Of a stretch of DNA of 64,000 nt, positions 18,440-26,894 are shown in pieces. The notes under the pieces are model-generated. The model worked only from the letters and a program-made list of their open reading frames with translations, ran no database searches and was not told where the DNA came from. The stretch is from Paenibacillus sp. FSL H8-0079. GTDB lineage: Bacteria > Bacillota > Bacilli > Paenibacillales > Paenibacillaceae. Each line of letters begins with the position of its first letter. Positions within the stretch are counted from its first letter, which is position 1. Position numbers and translations under genes: made by a program. The stretch covers positions 992,001 to 1,056,000 of the forward strand of contig NZ_CP150300.1 in assembly GCF_037991315.1 (NCBI RefSeq). The letters are read 5' to 3'.

Positions 18440-18645
18440 GTTCAAAAAGTCTGCTTTTGATTACGAAGGATGCCTGACGGCATCATTAGCATCGAATATG
18501 GAATTCAGCCGAAATAAGCGGGAGGCTTACGAAGTATGTTTCCGAAGGAAACATTTTGGTTGCTCACGTAGTTTTCCCTACGCTCCGCTACTCCATTTCT
18601 AGCTTCATCCCATCTTCTTGGTACTGAAAACCAGTCTTTTTGAAC
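18440..18645. repeat. MITE-like element with 19-bp terminal inverted repeats
   Basis: GTTCAAAAAGTCTGCTTTT (18440-18458) and the reverse complement of 18627-18645 (GTTCAAAAAGACTGGTTTT) agree at 17 of 19 positions. They bound 206 bp without a coding gene. This is the form of a miniature inverted-repeat element. It lies directly behind the intron-like element and 49 bp before ykoE. Only one copy is in the window, so mobility is an inference. Confidence 0.6.
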
Positions 18646-18693
18646 ACACACTTTTACAACCCCCACAGGGAGCAGAGGAAGGAAGTAGAGAAC

Positions 18694-19287
18694 ATGGCAG
18701 TAACAGCAGGCAACAAACGATTGAAACTAACGGATATTCTGGTAACCATCGTGATCGCAGTGGTGTTTGGCGTGATTTACAAGATATGGGGACCTACGTA
18801 TGACCTGATGAAACCATTCGGCGTTCATGCGGAGCAGATGATCTACGGCATGTGGTTTATGGCGGGCACGTTTGCTTTTGTCATCATTCGTAAACCGGGT
18901 GTGGCGATTCTTGCTGAGGTTGCAGCTTCAACGGTGAGTGCTTTTCTGGGCAGTGAATGGGGCATGTCTACACTTGTATACGGTCTGTTGCAAGGATTGG
19001 GAGCCGAGATATTCTTTGCCGCATTTTTGTATCGTAAAACCAATCTGTTCGTCACGTGTCTTGCAGCCATAGGAGCCGCCTCGGCTTCACTCTTGCTGGA
19101 TTATCAGTACGGGTATATTGATTCACTCTCGGCGTGGAACTATACGTTGTTTATCGGATTCCGCTTCATTGGAAGTATTCTGATTGCTGGAGTGTTCGCT
19201 TATTATCTCGCCAAAGCATTGGAACTGACCGGTGTAACGCGTTCGCTCAGACCGGTATCCAAACAAGATTATGAGGCTTTGGATTAG
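18694..19287 (+). CDS. ykoE: ECF transporter S component, thiamine/HMP type (YkoE)
   Basis: A 197-aa hydrophobic protein with about six membrane segments (DILVTIVIAVVFGVIYKIWGPTYDLM first) and the pattern of YkoE-type substrate-capture subunits. In B. subtilis ykoFEDC is TPP-riboswitch controlled and imports thiamine or its pyrimidine moiety. The frame is open to 18640, but that extension falls in the repeat arm. The ATG at 18694 follows GGAAGGAAG and starts the conserved protein. The stop codon abuts the next ATG. Regulation by the distant riboswitch depends on read-through or splicing of the intervening element. Confidence 0.85.
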   Translation: MAVTAGNKRLKLTDILVTIVIAVVFGVIYKIWGPTYDLMKPFGVHAEQMIYGMWFMAGTFAFVIIRKPGVAILAEVAASTVSAFLGSEWGMSTLVYGLLQGLGAEIFFAAFLYRKTNLFVTCLAAIGAASASLLLDYQYGYIDSLSAWNYTLFIGFRFIGSILIAGVFAYYLAKALELTGVTRSLRPVSKQDYEALD

Positions 19288-20865
19288 ATGAACGGGGAAG
19301 GGAATTCGCAAGCGGTAAGTGTGACGAATCTAAGATGCAAGTTCCCGGGAGAGAAGGCCTTGGTATTTCAAGGCTTGTCTCTCTCTGTGCGTCAAGGGGA
19401 GAAAGTTCTGCTGCTCGGTCCGAGCGGCTCCGGTAAATCGACGTTGTTACAAATTCTGAGCGGTCTGATACCACGTTCGGTTGAGATCCCGATGAAATGT
19501 GATGATATTCAGGTCCCTGCCAAAGCAGGAGTGGTCTTTCAAGACCCGGATACTCAGTTCTGCATGTCCTATACAGATGAAGAGATCGCATTTGTGCTGG
19601 AAAATCGAAATATTCCGCGTGAAGAGATGGCAGGTCTGATTGAATATCATTTGGAACAGGTGGGGTTATCCTTTGAACAAAATCGGACATTGATCCAATC
19701 GATGTCTCAGGGGATGAAGCAGCGTCTTGCGATTGCTTCGATGCTTGCCATGGACCCGGAGGTGCTGTTTCTGGATGAGCCCACGGCATTACTGGATGAT
19801 GAGGGGACTTCCCAGGTGTGGGATACCGTCAAACAGATCGCCAGTGACAAAACGTTAATTATCGTTGAACACAAAATCAATGAGATTGTGGATATGGTCG
19901 ACCGTATCATTGTGTTATCACCTGAAGGAAAGATCGTGGCGGATGGGCCAGCACAGCAGGTATTTACGGAGGAAAGGGGCAAGCTGAAGGCTTATGGAAT
20001 CTGGTATCCGGGTGTGTGGGAAGAGCGGGAGCAGGAGAAGGCAACAAAGGAGGAAGTAGGAAGTATTTCTGGAGAGCACTGGGCATGTGAGGATCAGGGC
20101 TTTCCGAGCTTGGAAGCACAGCAAGCGTCTGGTTTATCCGAAACAATGGGGATATTCCCCGTATCTCACGTATCATCCTTACCGCCTGTATCGCCTCCCT
20201 ATCAGCCTGCACTGGATTTGCAGCAGTTTACCGGATGGCGTGGGAAAACATCATCCATTCAGGTGGAACAGGCCAAGGTATGGCATGGAGACTGGATCGG
20301 TGTTGTGGGAGTCAATGGTGCAGGCAAGAGTTCGTTGTTATTATCCCTGATGAATATTCTGAAAACGACAGGTCACTATGAGGTGGATGGTCAGCACTCT
20401 GGCAAAACGGAGCAGCTCGCAGATCGAATTGCATTTGTATTTCAGAATCCGGAATTTCAATTTGTGACCAACACTGTTGCGGAAGAAGTGGGATTTTCCT
20501 TGCTTGGGGGCAGGCTTACTACGGAAGAAAGACATGCTAGGACTGAGCATATGCTGAAGCAATTTGGGCTAATCGATCTGTCCGAGCGTCATCCTTACCA
20601 ATTATCGATGGGGCAGAAACGACGCTTGAGTGTTGCCTCCGCTCTGGTGAGGGAGCAGCGGATTTTGCTGCTGGATGAACCTACTTTTGGACAGGATGCC
20701 CGCAATACGTTCGCCATGCTGGCACAACTGGAGCAATTGCGGCGTGAAGGAACAGCCATCGTTATGGTTACCCATGACCGTGAGATTGTAAAAAGATATT
20801 GCACCCGAATCTGGACGGTGGATGACGGGAGGTTATCTGATGCAACTGTCGTTTCCTCACCGTGA
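19288..20865 (+). CDS. ykoD: ECF transporter double ATPase (YkoD)
   Basis: The 525-aa protein has two ABC ATPase domains in one chain. The first (residues about 10-235) has Walker A GPSGSGKST, signature MSQGMKQRL and Walker B VLFLDEPTALLD. The second (residues about 315-520) has Walker A GVNGAGKSS, signature LSMGQKRRL and Walker B ILLLDEPTFGQD. The linker at 236-310 is low in conservation. It powers the YkoE/YkoC membrane complex. It starts immediately after the ykoE stop codon and overlaps ykoC by 26 bp. Confidence 0.9.
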   Translation: MNGEGNSQAVSVTNLRCKFPGEKALVFQGLSLSVRQGEKVLLLGPSGSGKSTLLQILSGLIPRSVEIPMKCDDIQVPAKAGVVFQDPDTQFCMSYTDEEIAFVLENRNIPREEMAGLIEYHLEQVGLSFEQNRTLIQSMSQGMKQRLAIASMLAMDPEVLFLDEPTALLDDEGTSQVWDTVKQIASDKTLIIVEHKINEIVDMVDRIIVLSPEGKIVADGPAQQVFTEERGKLKAYGIWYPGVWEEREQEKATKEEVGSISGEHWACEDQGFPSLEAQQASGLSETMGIFPVSHVSSLPPVSPPYQPALDLQQFTGWRGKTSSIQVEQAKVWHGDWIGVVGVNGAGKSSLLLSLMNILKTTGHYEVDGQHSGKTEQLADRIAFVFQNPEFQFVTNTVAEEVGFSLLGGRLTTEERHARTEHMLKQFGLIDLSERHPYQLSMGQKRRLSVASALVREQRILLLDEPTFGQDARNTFAMLAQLEQLRREGTAIVMVTHDREIVKRYCTRIWTVDDGRLSDATVVSSP

Positions 20866-21634
20866 AACCTGGCTTTATGCCGTCAATCCCGGCTTGAAGA
20901 TGATTATTCTGACATTGATGTTTGTCTTCGTTATCCTTATTCACAATCTGAATGTAATGGCCAACGTCGCGGTAGCTATGATGCTGTTACTGTGCTGGAC
21001 AGGCCACCCGTGGTACAGATTGATACTGTACGCATCACCATTCATTCTGGTATTTATCTCTACATCTACAGGCATGATGATGTTTGGTAAGGGAGAGACC
21101 ACGTGGTATAAGTGGGGACTGATTCATATTACAGAAGAGAGCTTCTATCGCGGACTACACTTAGGATTTCGCTCGCTCAGCATGGCAGCGGCCGGCTTAC
21201 TTTTTGGACTGACAACGAAGCCGGTAAGACTGTTTTATTCTCTGATGCAGCAGTGGAGGCTTCCCGCAAAATATGCTTATAGCTTTCTGGCCGCGATGCG
21301 CATGATCCCGATTTTGCTGGATGAATTCCAGACGCTCCGTTATGCGATTCGCATTCGTGGAACAAGGCAACGCGGCTCTAGATGGAATGTGTATGGTACT
21401 CTCAAGCGTTATGCTATTCCGCTGCTGGCACAGAGTATTCGCCGTGCACAGCGAATGGCGGTAGCGATGGAAGCGAAGGGATTCACGGATGGCGCGAGCC
21501 GAACGTATTACATTCAGATTGGCTATTCCCGAGCTGATCTGTGGTTTGTATTTTATTATATGCTGACCTTAACCGCTGCTTATTACATTGGGGTCATCTT
21601 TCCTTATCATGCTACTATGTTGGATGTAAGGTAA
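20840..21634 (+). CDS. ykoC: ECF transporter T component (YkoC)
   Basis: A 264-aa membrane protein of the EcfT family. It has N-terminal hydrophobic segments (MIILTLMFVFVILIHNLNVMANVAVAMMLLLCW) and the cytoplasmic coupling region with the two short Arg/Gly motifs (RIRGTRQRGS and AMEAKGFTDG), where EcfT contacts the ATPases. The ATG at 20840 follows GGGAGG inside the end of ykoD; an ATG at 20822 without good spacing is disfavoured. It completes the ykoEDC importer. Confidence 0.88.
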   Translation: MQLSFPHRETWLYAVNPGLKMIILTLMFVFVILIHNLNVMANVAVAMMLLLCWTGHPWYRLILYASPFILVFISTSTGMMMFGKGETTWYKWGLIHITEESFYRGLHLGFRSLSMAAAGLLFGLTTKPVRLFYSLMQQWRLPAKYAYSFLAAMRMIPILLDEFQTLRYAIRIRGTRQRGSRWNVYGTLKRYAIPLLAQSIRRAQRMAVAMEAKGFTDGASRTYYIQIGYSRADLWFVFYYMLTLTAAYYIGVIFPYHATMLDVR

Positions 21635-21734
21635 TACGGGAAGATGAAGAGAAATATATTGAGGTAAACGGTAACTTTTTCCTGATCACAGCGTCTATAT
21701 GGAAATAAATTCTAATGGATGGGGATGAACGAGA

Positions 21735-24038
21735 GTGAAGACGGATCCTGACTGGCAGAGAATAGGCTACAAATGGATTACCTTGACTGGAGTATCTGCT
21801 GTGTTGTTGACGGGATGGATGCTGCTGGATTCCAAAATGGTCGTGCTTGGAGGACAAGCTTCGGCTACAACGCCACAAGCGTTGGGGGCAAGTTCCCAAG
21901 CCTTAACTGCAAAGTTGGCTTACAAACAAGGAGAACCCGTTACGCTCATGAATGACATCCCTTTGTTCAAAAACAGAAGGGACGGCAGTGTGGCTGCTGA
22001 CCAGATGGGGATTGAATACTATACGACGAAAAGCGAAAAGTATACCCTGGCATCGGTTCGTGGTGAGTGGATACAGCTCAAATCATCCGAGCATGGAGAC
22101 TTTTGGCTGCCAAGTTGGTATGCGCTGAAGGGGAGCAGAAGCATGACGAAAACGGCTCCACAAAGCTTCACGCTTCAATCGGGCAGTAAGCTGTATCTGG
22201 CCCCGGGTAGTTCTACAACCTGGTCTTTTGAGAAAAAGCTAACAGATAAAGCTGTTATTGTTGCAGCGTGGGATGGATGGTATGGCATCTCCATTGCCCC
22301 ACGAATCTGGAATAAGGAATCGTCCACTTATCGCCCTGTACTGCTCTGGATCAAGGAAAAGGATATCAAACAACGAATGAATGTGGCTGATGGCTGGTTC
22401 AATCAGGAGACATCGCTGCCGACTTCGGTTATACGCCATCTGACAGATATGAAGCTGAACAAGGCAACCACCTCCAAACAAATGGCTGGGTGGTTAGGCG
22501 AGCCGGATTGGAAAGAGAGTTCAAGCAATTTGAATGATACGGGTTATCCAATGAGTATTGGACAGACTTGGAGATATGAGCGGGAAGATGCACAATTTCT
22601 GGTCACATTCAACAAGAATGGCAAGGTGGTCAGGACACGCTGGAATCTACCACAGGATATACGAAATGCTGTGGTTTCCGATTGGAACATCAGTCGGGCG
22701 GATGAATATGAATTCACGACAAAAATTTATGGCACAACGCTTCCGCTGACAATCCCCTGGAAACCGATATGGACTAACCGTGGTGATATTAATTACACTT
22801 TTTTACAAGCAGCCACGGATGACGTACTTCTGATGAAAGGGGATGACGGTGGATTTAGCGGGGATTACTACGAAGGTTCCATATATGCTCTTGACCGACA
22901 TACGGGTCAGAAATTATGGGGAATTAATGGAGGCTTTGGAAGACAGCAAGCAGAGGTGGATACAGCACGCCAATACGTTACAATCTACAACGATTATGAC
23001 CCTGATAAGAAAAAATACGTGGATCGTATTCGTCATCTGAACTTGAAGAACGGAAAGGTCACGTGGACGTACACCCCTAAGCAAAATTTCAGACTAAATG
23101 GCATTACCGCTGCGAAGAACGTCGTGGTTGTGGACAGCCCTGTTGTTGAGAGCTCAAGCAACAGCTGGTTGATGGTTCTGGACAGTGCGAATGGAAAAAC
23201 ATTGTGGACGCGAAAACTGGCTACGGGTTATGAATTATTGAACAAGAGTGCAGATGACCCTTATGTGTTGTACTGGGAAAAGAATAAACTGGTTGCAGCC
23301 GATCCGCAATCAGGCCGAACCGTATGGAGCTTGAAGGCCAAACGATCCACCATAGAACAACTTGGGAATGATCCATATTTTGATGGAATCGAACGTCTGG
23401 ATCCCTTTGCAACCACGAATGCTGAAAGATGGTTATCGCTAGATAATCAGTGGCTGCTGCTTGATCTGAACACGGGGAAAAAGCTTGCCCAATTTCCTGC
23501 TCGGGTAGGACAGAGATTTGAGGAGCTGAACGATGGCATGCTGCTGATCCGTGAGAACAAAAACGGCGATCATTACGGAAAATATGAAGATTTTACAACC
23601 ACCCTGTACGATGCCAAGACCGGCAAAACACGCTGGATGCTCAAGGGCAAGATTGAACGAGGACTGGTGGAAGAGGATCAGTTGTATGTAATTAAGAACG
23701 GTTACCCAGCGGCTTTGGATTATAAAACGGGGGAGACGCGTTGGAATGCCAAAGATACGATTGCAACGCTAAGGTATCCGACGAATCAGGGAAGTTACCT
23801 GATCATTGATGATCAGTTGCTGTTGCCCATGGACGAGAATCTGCTCGTATTGAATAAAAAGAATGGGGCATTGCTAGGTCGTGTACATGACGTTGTGATG
23901 GGAAGCCCGGAGCACCGGGACCGGGATGCGAAGAATGGAATGATTAACCGAATCGGAAATGAAGTGTATGTGGGTTCGTCCAACGGACGTTTTCGTGTAT
24001 ATGAAGCCAGCCGCCTTCAGGAGGCAATCTCACCTTAA
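21735..24038 (+). CDS. exported PQQ-like beta-propeller repeat protein
   Basis: The 767-aa protein has an N-terminal signal anchor (WITLTGVSAVLLTGWMLLD). A central region with SH3-like stretches (PVTLMNDIPLFKNRRDG, GEWIQLKSSEHGDFWLPSWYAL) follows. From about residue 350 comes a run of propeller blades marked by repeats such as IYALDRHTGQKLWGINGG, LNLKNGKVTWTYTP, LDSANGKTLWTRKL, ADPQSGRTVWSLKA and LDYKTGETRWNAKD. These are PQQ/quinoprotein-type blades, but no dehydrogenase catalytic site is evident. A binding or scaffold role at the cell surface is likely. The start is GTG with a GGGGAT site. It is not obviously linked to thiamine or methionine genes beside it. Confidence 0.78.
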   Translation: MKTDPDWQRIGYKWITLTGVSAVLLTGWMLLDSKMVVLGGQASATTPQALGASSQALTAKLAYKQGEPVTLMNDIPLFKNRRDGSVAADQMGIEYYTTKSEKYTLASVRGEWIQLKSSEHGDFWLPSWYALKGSRSMTKTAPQSFTLQSGSKLYLAPGSSTTWSFEKKLTDKAVIVAAWDGWYGISIAPRIWNKESSTYRPVLLWIKEKDIKQRMNVADGWFNQETSLPTSVIRHLTDMKLNKATTSKQMAGWLGEPDWKESSSNLNDTGYPMSIGQTWRYEREDAQFLVTFNKNGKVVRTRWNLPQDIRNAVVSDWNISRADEYEFTTKIYGTTLPLTIPWKPIWTNRGDINYTFLQAATDDVLLMKGDDGGFSGDYYEGSIYALDRHTGQKLWGINGGFGRQQAEVDTARQYVTIYNDYDPDKKKYVDRIRHLNLKNGKVTWTYTPKQNFRLNGITAAKNVVVVDSPVVESSSNSWLMVLDSANGKTLWTRKLATGYELLNKSADDPYVLYWEKNKLVAADPQSGRTVWSLKAKRSTIEQLGNDPYFDGIERLDPFATTNAERWLSLDNQWLLLDLNTGKKLAQFPARVGQRFEELNDGMLLIRENKNGDHYGKYEDFTTTLYDAKTGKTRWMLKGKIERGLVEEDQLYVIKNGYPAALDYKTGETRWNAKDTIATLRYPTNQGSYLIIDDQLLLPMDENLLVLNKKNGALLGRVHDVVMGSPEHRDRDAKNGMINRIGNEVYVGSSNGRFRVYEASRLQEAISP

Positions 24039-24169
24039 AAGCTTGTCTCGCAAGGGATGTTGATTTATTATAAATGAACAGGCTTGCTCGCGCTCCGGTT
24101 ATCGGCTGTGCGGGCTTTCTTCATGTGTTCTTGAAGAACCATGCATGATCATTCACGGGAGGACTCTCC

Positions 24170-24979
24170 ATGATCTCATTATATGGTGTAAGCAAACGTT
24201 ATAACGAGCGCGGTTCCCGTGCAGATCAGGGATTCGAAGCATTAAGCTCGGTGTCCCTCGAAGTGGGACAAGGAGAAATACATGGCATCATCGGATCGAG
24301 TGGAGCAGGTAAATCCACGCTTCTGCGGATGCTCAACGGATTGGAAAAGTCGGATGATGGTGAGGTTGTTGTGAATGGGCAGCACCTGACCCAGATGAAT
24401 GAACAGAGTCTGCGCCAGGCACGTAGATCCATTGGCATGATCTTTCAACATTTCAATCTTGTCAGTAACCGAACGGTGAGTGGTAATGTCTGCATGCCAT
24501 TGGAACTCGCAGGTATATCCCGTGCTCAGCGAGTTGAGCGTGGACTTGAGGTACTGCGGTTTGTTGGACTGGAAGACAAGGCAGATCAATATCCAGCACA
24601 ACTTAGCGGAGGACAGAAGCAGCGTGTAGCGATTGCCCGAGCACTTGCCAGTCGTCCGGATGTGCTGCTCTGTGATGAACCGACCTCTTCGCTTGATCCA
24701 CAGACCACAAACGGTATCTTGGATGTGCTTCGTCATATCAATGAAACGCTGGGCGTGACCATTGTTGTAGTGACGCATGAGATGGAAGTGGCTCGTAGAC
24801 TATGTCATAGAATATCGGTGATGAAGGATGGGCGACTCGTTCGAACGTTGTCTAAAGCTGAAGTGAGCAGTATCCCTGCTCCACAGCCTGATCTGCTGAC
24901 CTCCTTGCTTGCGGGTGACGAATACGGGATGACAGGATCGTCTTGGTTACGTCAGGCAGAACAGGAGGACAAGTCATGA
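24170..24979 (+). CDS. metN: D/L-methionine ABC transporter ATP-binding protein MetN
   Basis: The 269-aa ATPase has Walker A GSSGAGKST, signature LSGGQKQRV, Walker B VLLCDEPTSSLDP and the MetN-type lead MISLYGVSKRYNERG. The C-terminal ACT-like regulatory extension of E. coli MetN is missing, so the protein is shorter than that family member. The ATG follows a GGGAGGA site. It overlaps the permease in an ATGA. No S-box riboswitch was recognised in the 131 bp upstream. Confidence 0.87.
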   Translation: MISLYGVSKRYNERGSRADQGFEALSSVSLEVGQGEIHGIIGSSGAGKSTLLRMLNGLEKSDDGEVVVNGQHLTQMNEQSLRQARRSIGMIFQHFNLVSNRTVSGNVCMPLELAGISRAQRVERGLEVLRFVGLEDKADQYPAQLSGGQKQRVAIARALASRPDVLLCDEPTSSLDPQTTNGILDVLRHINETLGVTIVVVTHEMEVARRLCHRISVMKDGRLVRTLSKAEVSSIPAPQPDLLTSLLAGDEYGMTGSSWLRQAEQEDKS

Positions 24980-25647
24980 AGATACCTGAGTCTGTGCTAA
25001 AGTATCAGCATGAGATATGGCAGGCGATCGGAGAGACTTTTGTCATGGTGGGCATCTCCATTGCGGCAGCTGTTCTGATTGGGTTACCTCTGGGTACACT
25101 GCTGTACTTATTCCGGAGAGGACAACGGTATCAGAATCAAACGTTGTCCTTTGTACTCGGTAGTGTCGTCAACATCGTTCGTTCGTTTCCGTTCTTACTG
25201 CTGGTTGTATTCATGATTCCATTCACACGGATCGTCGTGGGAACGTCCATCGGTACACTGGCGGCTACCGTGCCACTCTCGATCATTGCGATTGCCTACT
25301 ACGCCAGACTGGTGGAACAAGCGTTGCTGGATGTACCCAAAGGAGTGGTTGAAGCGGCCGCATCCATGGGAGCATCGACGATGCAACTTGTGGTGAAATT
25401 CTTGTACGTGGAGGCACGATCTGGCCTTGTACTGGGACTCACGACAGCTACGATTAGCTTCATCTCCTACTCGACGGTGATGGGCATCGTAGGTGGCGGC
25501 GGGGTTGGCGATTTCGCCATTCGCTACGGTTATCAGCGCTTCGAAACGGAGATTATGGTATTTACGATCATCATTATGATTATCCTGGTACAGATGATCC
25601 AATTCACAGGTAGCAGACTGTCCCACTGGCTGGATCGCAGATCCTGA
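24976..25647 (+). CDS. metI: methionine ABC transporter permease MetI
   Basis: A 223-aa membrane protein with about five segments. It has the MetI-type motifs SVVNIVRSFPFLLLVVFMIPFTRIVVGTSIGT and VVEAAASMGAS, and GLTTATISFISYSTVMGIVGGGGVGDFA. The ATG at 24976 overlaps the metN stop codon; a frame extension to 24943 is inside metN. It forms the channel of the methionine importer with MetN and MetQ. Confidence 0.9.
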   Translation: MKIPESVLKYQHEIWQAIGETFVMVGISIAAAVLIGLPLGTLLYLFRRGQRYQNQTLSFVLGSVVNIVRSFPFLLLVVFMIPFTRIVVGTSIGTLAATVPLSIIAIAYYARLVEQALLDVPKGVVEAAASMGASTMQLVVKFLYVEARSGLVLGLTTATISFISYSTVMGIVGGGGVGDFAIRYGYQRFETEIMVFTIIIMIILVQMIQFTGSRLSHWLDRRS

Positions 25648-25711
25648 ACGGTTGGACCGTGCATTATCACGAATAACCAATACAGATTATACGATGAGGG
25701 GTAGACAGGAC

Positions 25712-26551
25712 ATGAAAGCAAAAATGATGCTTATGTTGCTCGCAGTGATGCTGGTTGTAGCTGCTTGTGGACAAAAAGAAGAAACACCTGCGGCTGAAGG
25801 AACAAAGGAAGACACACAAGCTGCACAAGAAGTTACGCTGAAAGTAGCCACGTTGATTCCACCGATGACAGATGTACTGGATATTGTTAAACCGCTGTTG
25901 AAGGAAGATGGCGTCAACTTGGAAGTTGTCGTGCTGTCCGATAATGTTCAGCCGAATACGGCACTCGCGAACAAGGAAGTGGATGCAAACTTCTTCCAGC
26001 ACGTACCTTACATGACCCAATATAATGAAGCGAACAATGCCAATCTGGTGGCTGTACAGCCTATCTATAATGCCATCTATGGAGGTTACTCCAAAAAGTA
26101 TAAATCCATTGAAGAAGTGCCAGAAGGTGCAACGATCGCCATTGCGAACGATCCTTCCAACATTGGTCGCTCTCTTGTAATGCTGGAGCAGAACGGACTG
26201 ATCAAGCTGAAAGAGGGCGTAGGTTTTAACGCCACACAGGCAGACATCACCGAGAATACGAAGAACTTCAAGTTCGAGGAAGTGGACTTGTTGATGCTGG
26301 CTCGCATGATGGATGATGCTGATCTGGTAGCCATGACTCCGGCATATGCCAGCCCGCTCGGTCTCACACCGAAAAAGGATGCATTGTTAACCGAGAAGGA
26401 TGATTCCCACTTTGCTATCACTATGGTTGCTCGTGAGGATAACAAGGACTCCGAAGCCATTCAGAAGTTGGCTAAGCGCATGGCGGGTCCAGAGGTCAAA
26501 GCCTTCTTCGAAGAGAAGTACGCAGATATTGCTATCCCGGCATTTGAATAG
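25712..26551 (+). CDS. metQ: methionine-binding lipoprotein MetQ/NlpA
   Basis: The 279-aa lipoprotein has a signal peptide MKAKMMLMLLAVMLVVAAC with lipobox VAAC, then the NlpA-family core. That core includes EVTLKVATLIPPMTDVLDIVKPLL, NKEVDANFFQHVPYM and ATIAIANDPSNIGRSLVMLEQNGLI. It delivers methionine or a related ligand to MetNI. The start at 25712 is chosen from the signal peptide; the frame opens earlier at 25652. It is last in the metNIQ operon, ahead of a strong terminator. Confidence 0.9.
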   Translation: MKAKMMLMLLAVMLVVAACGQKEETPAAEGTKEDTQAAQEVTLKVATLIPPMTDVLDIVKPLLKEDGVNLEVVVLSDNVQPNTALANKEVDANFFQHVPYMTQYNEANNANLVAVQPIYNAIYGGYSKKYKSIEEVPEGATIAIANDPSNIGRSLVMLEQNGLIKLKEGVGFNATQADITENTKNFKFEEVDLLMLARMMDDADLVAMTPAYASPLGLTPKKDALLTEKDDSHFAITMVAREDNKDSEAIQKLAKRMAGPEVKAFFEEKYADIAIPAFE

Positions 26552-26584
26552 AGAATATGTAGTCCAAATGTGAACACCCTTTGA

Positions 26585-26617
26585 GATCTGAGCGATAACG
26601 CTTGGGTCTTTTTTTTA
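26585..26617 (+). terminator. intrinsic terminator after metQ
   Basis: GATCTGAGCG and CGCTTGGGTC pair over 10 bp, with G-U pairs, around a small loop and are followed by eight T. Confidence 0.88.
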
Positions 26618-26894
26618 TGAAATCCGCGGGGCTATTAATAAGTGTTTAGAAACTTAACACTTTGGTCATACCGCTGATTTACTTTATTTAATAGTTTTTT
26701 CGTATAATTTGTTTGAAAGTAGTTCTTTAGGATTATAAATTAAGAGATTCAAGTAATTTATTTGGTGCGAAAAATGTCTTTTACGAGAGGTAAGACCTAG
26801 TTTTTAATATCTTGAGGAAGAGGAAAGTTGACCTGCACTTTATGAGAGCTAGATCAAGTAGAACTATAAATTAATCTGGAAGAGGTAGAGAAAT
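26618..26894 (+). other. AT-rich upstream region of the chemoreceptor gene
   Basis: No gene is seen. The stretch 26704-26724 (ATAATTTGTTTGAAAGTAGT onward) recurs with one mismatch at 47953-47973, upstream of the GH3 gene. It may be a shared promoter or RNA element. The leader ends with a GGAAGAGG site before a TTG start. Confidence 0.45.

Noticed and set aside
24039..24169. Possible S-box (SAM) riboswitch before metN
   Set aside because: The 131-bp gap lacks the conserved S-box segments; only a weak GC-rich dyad is present.
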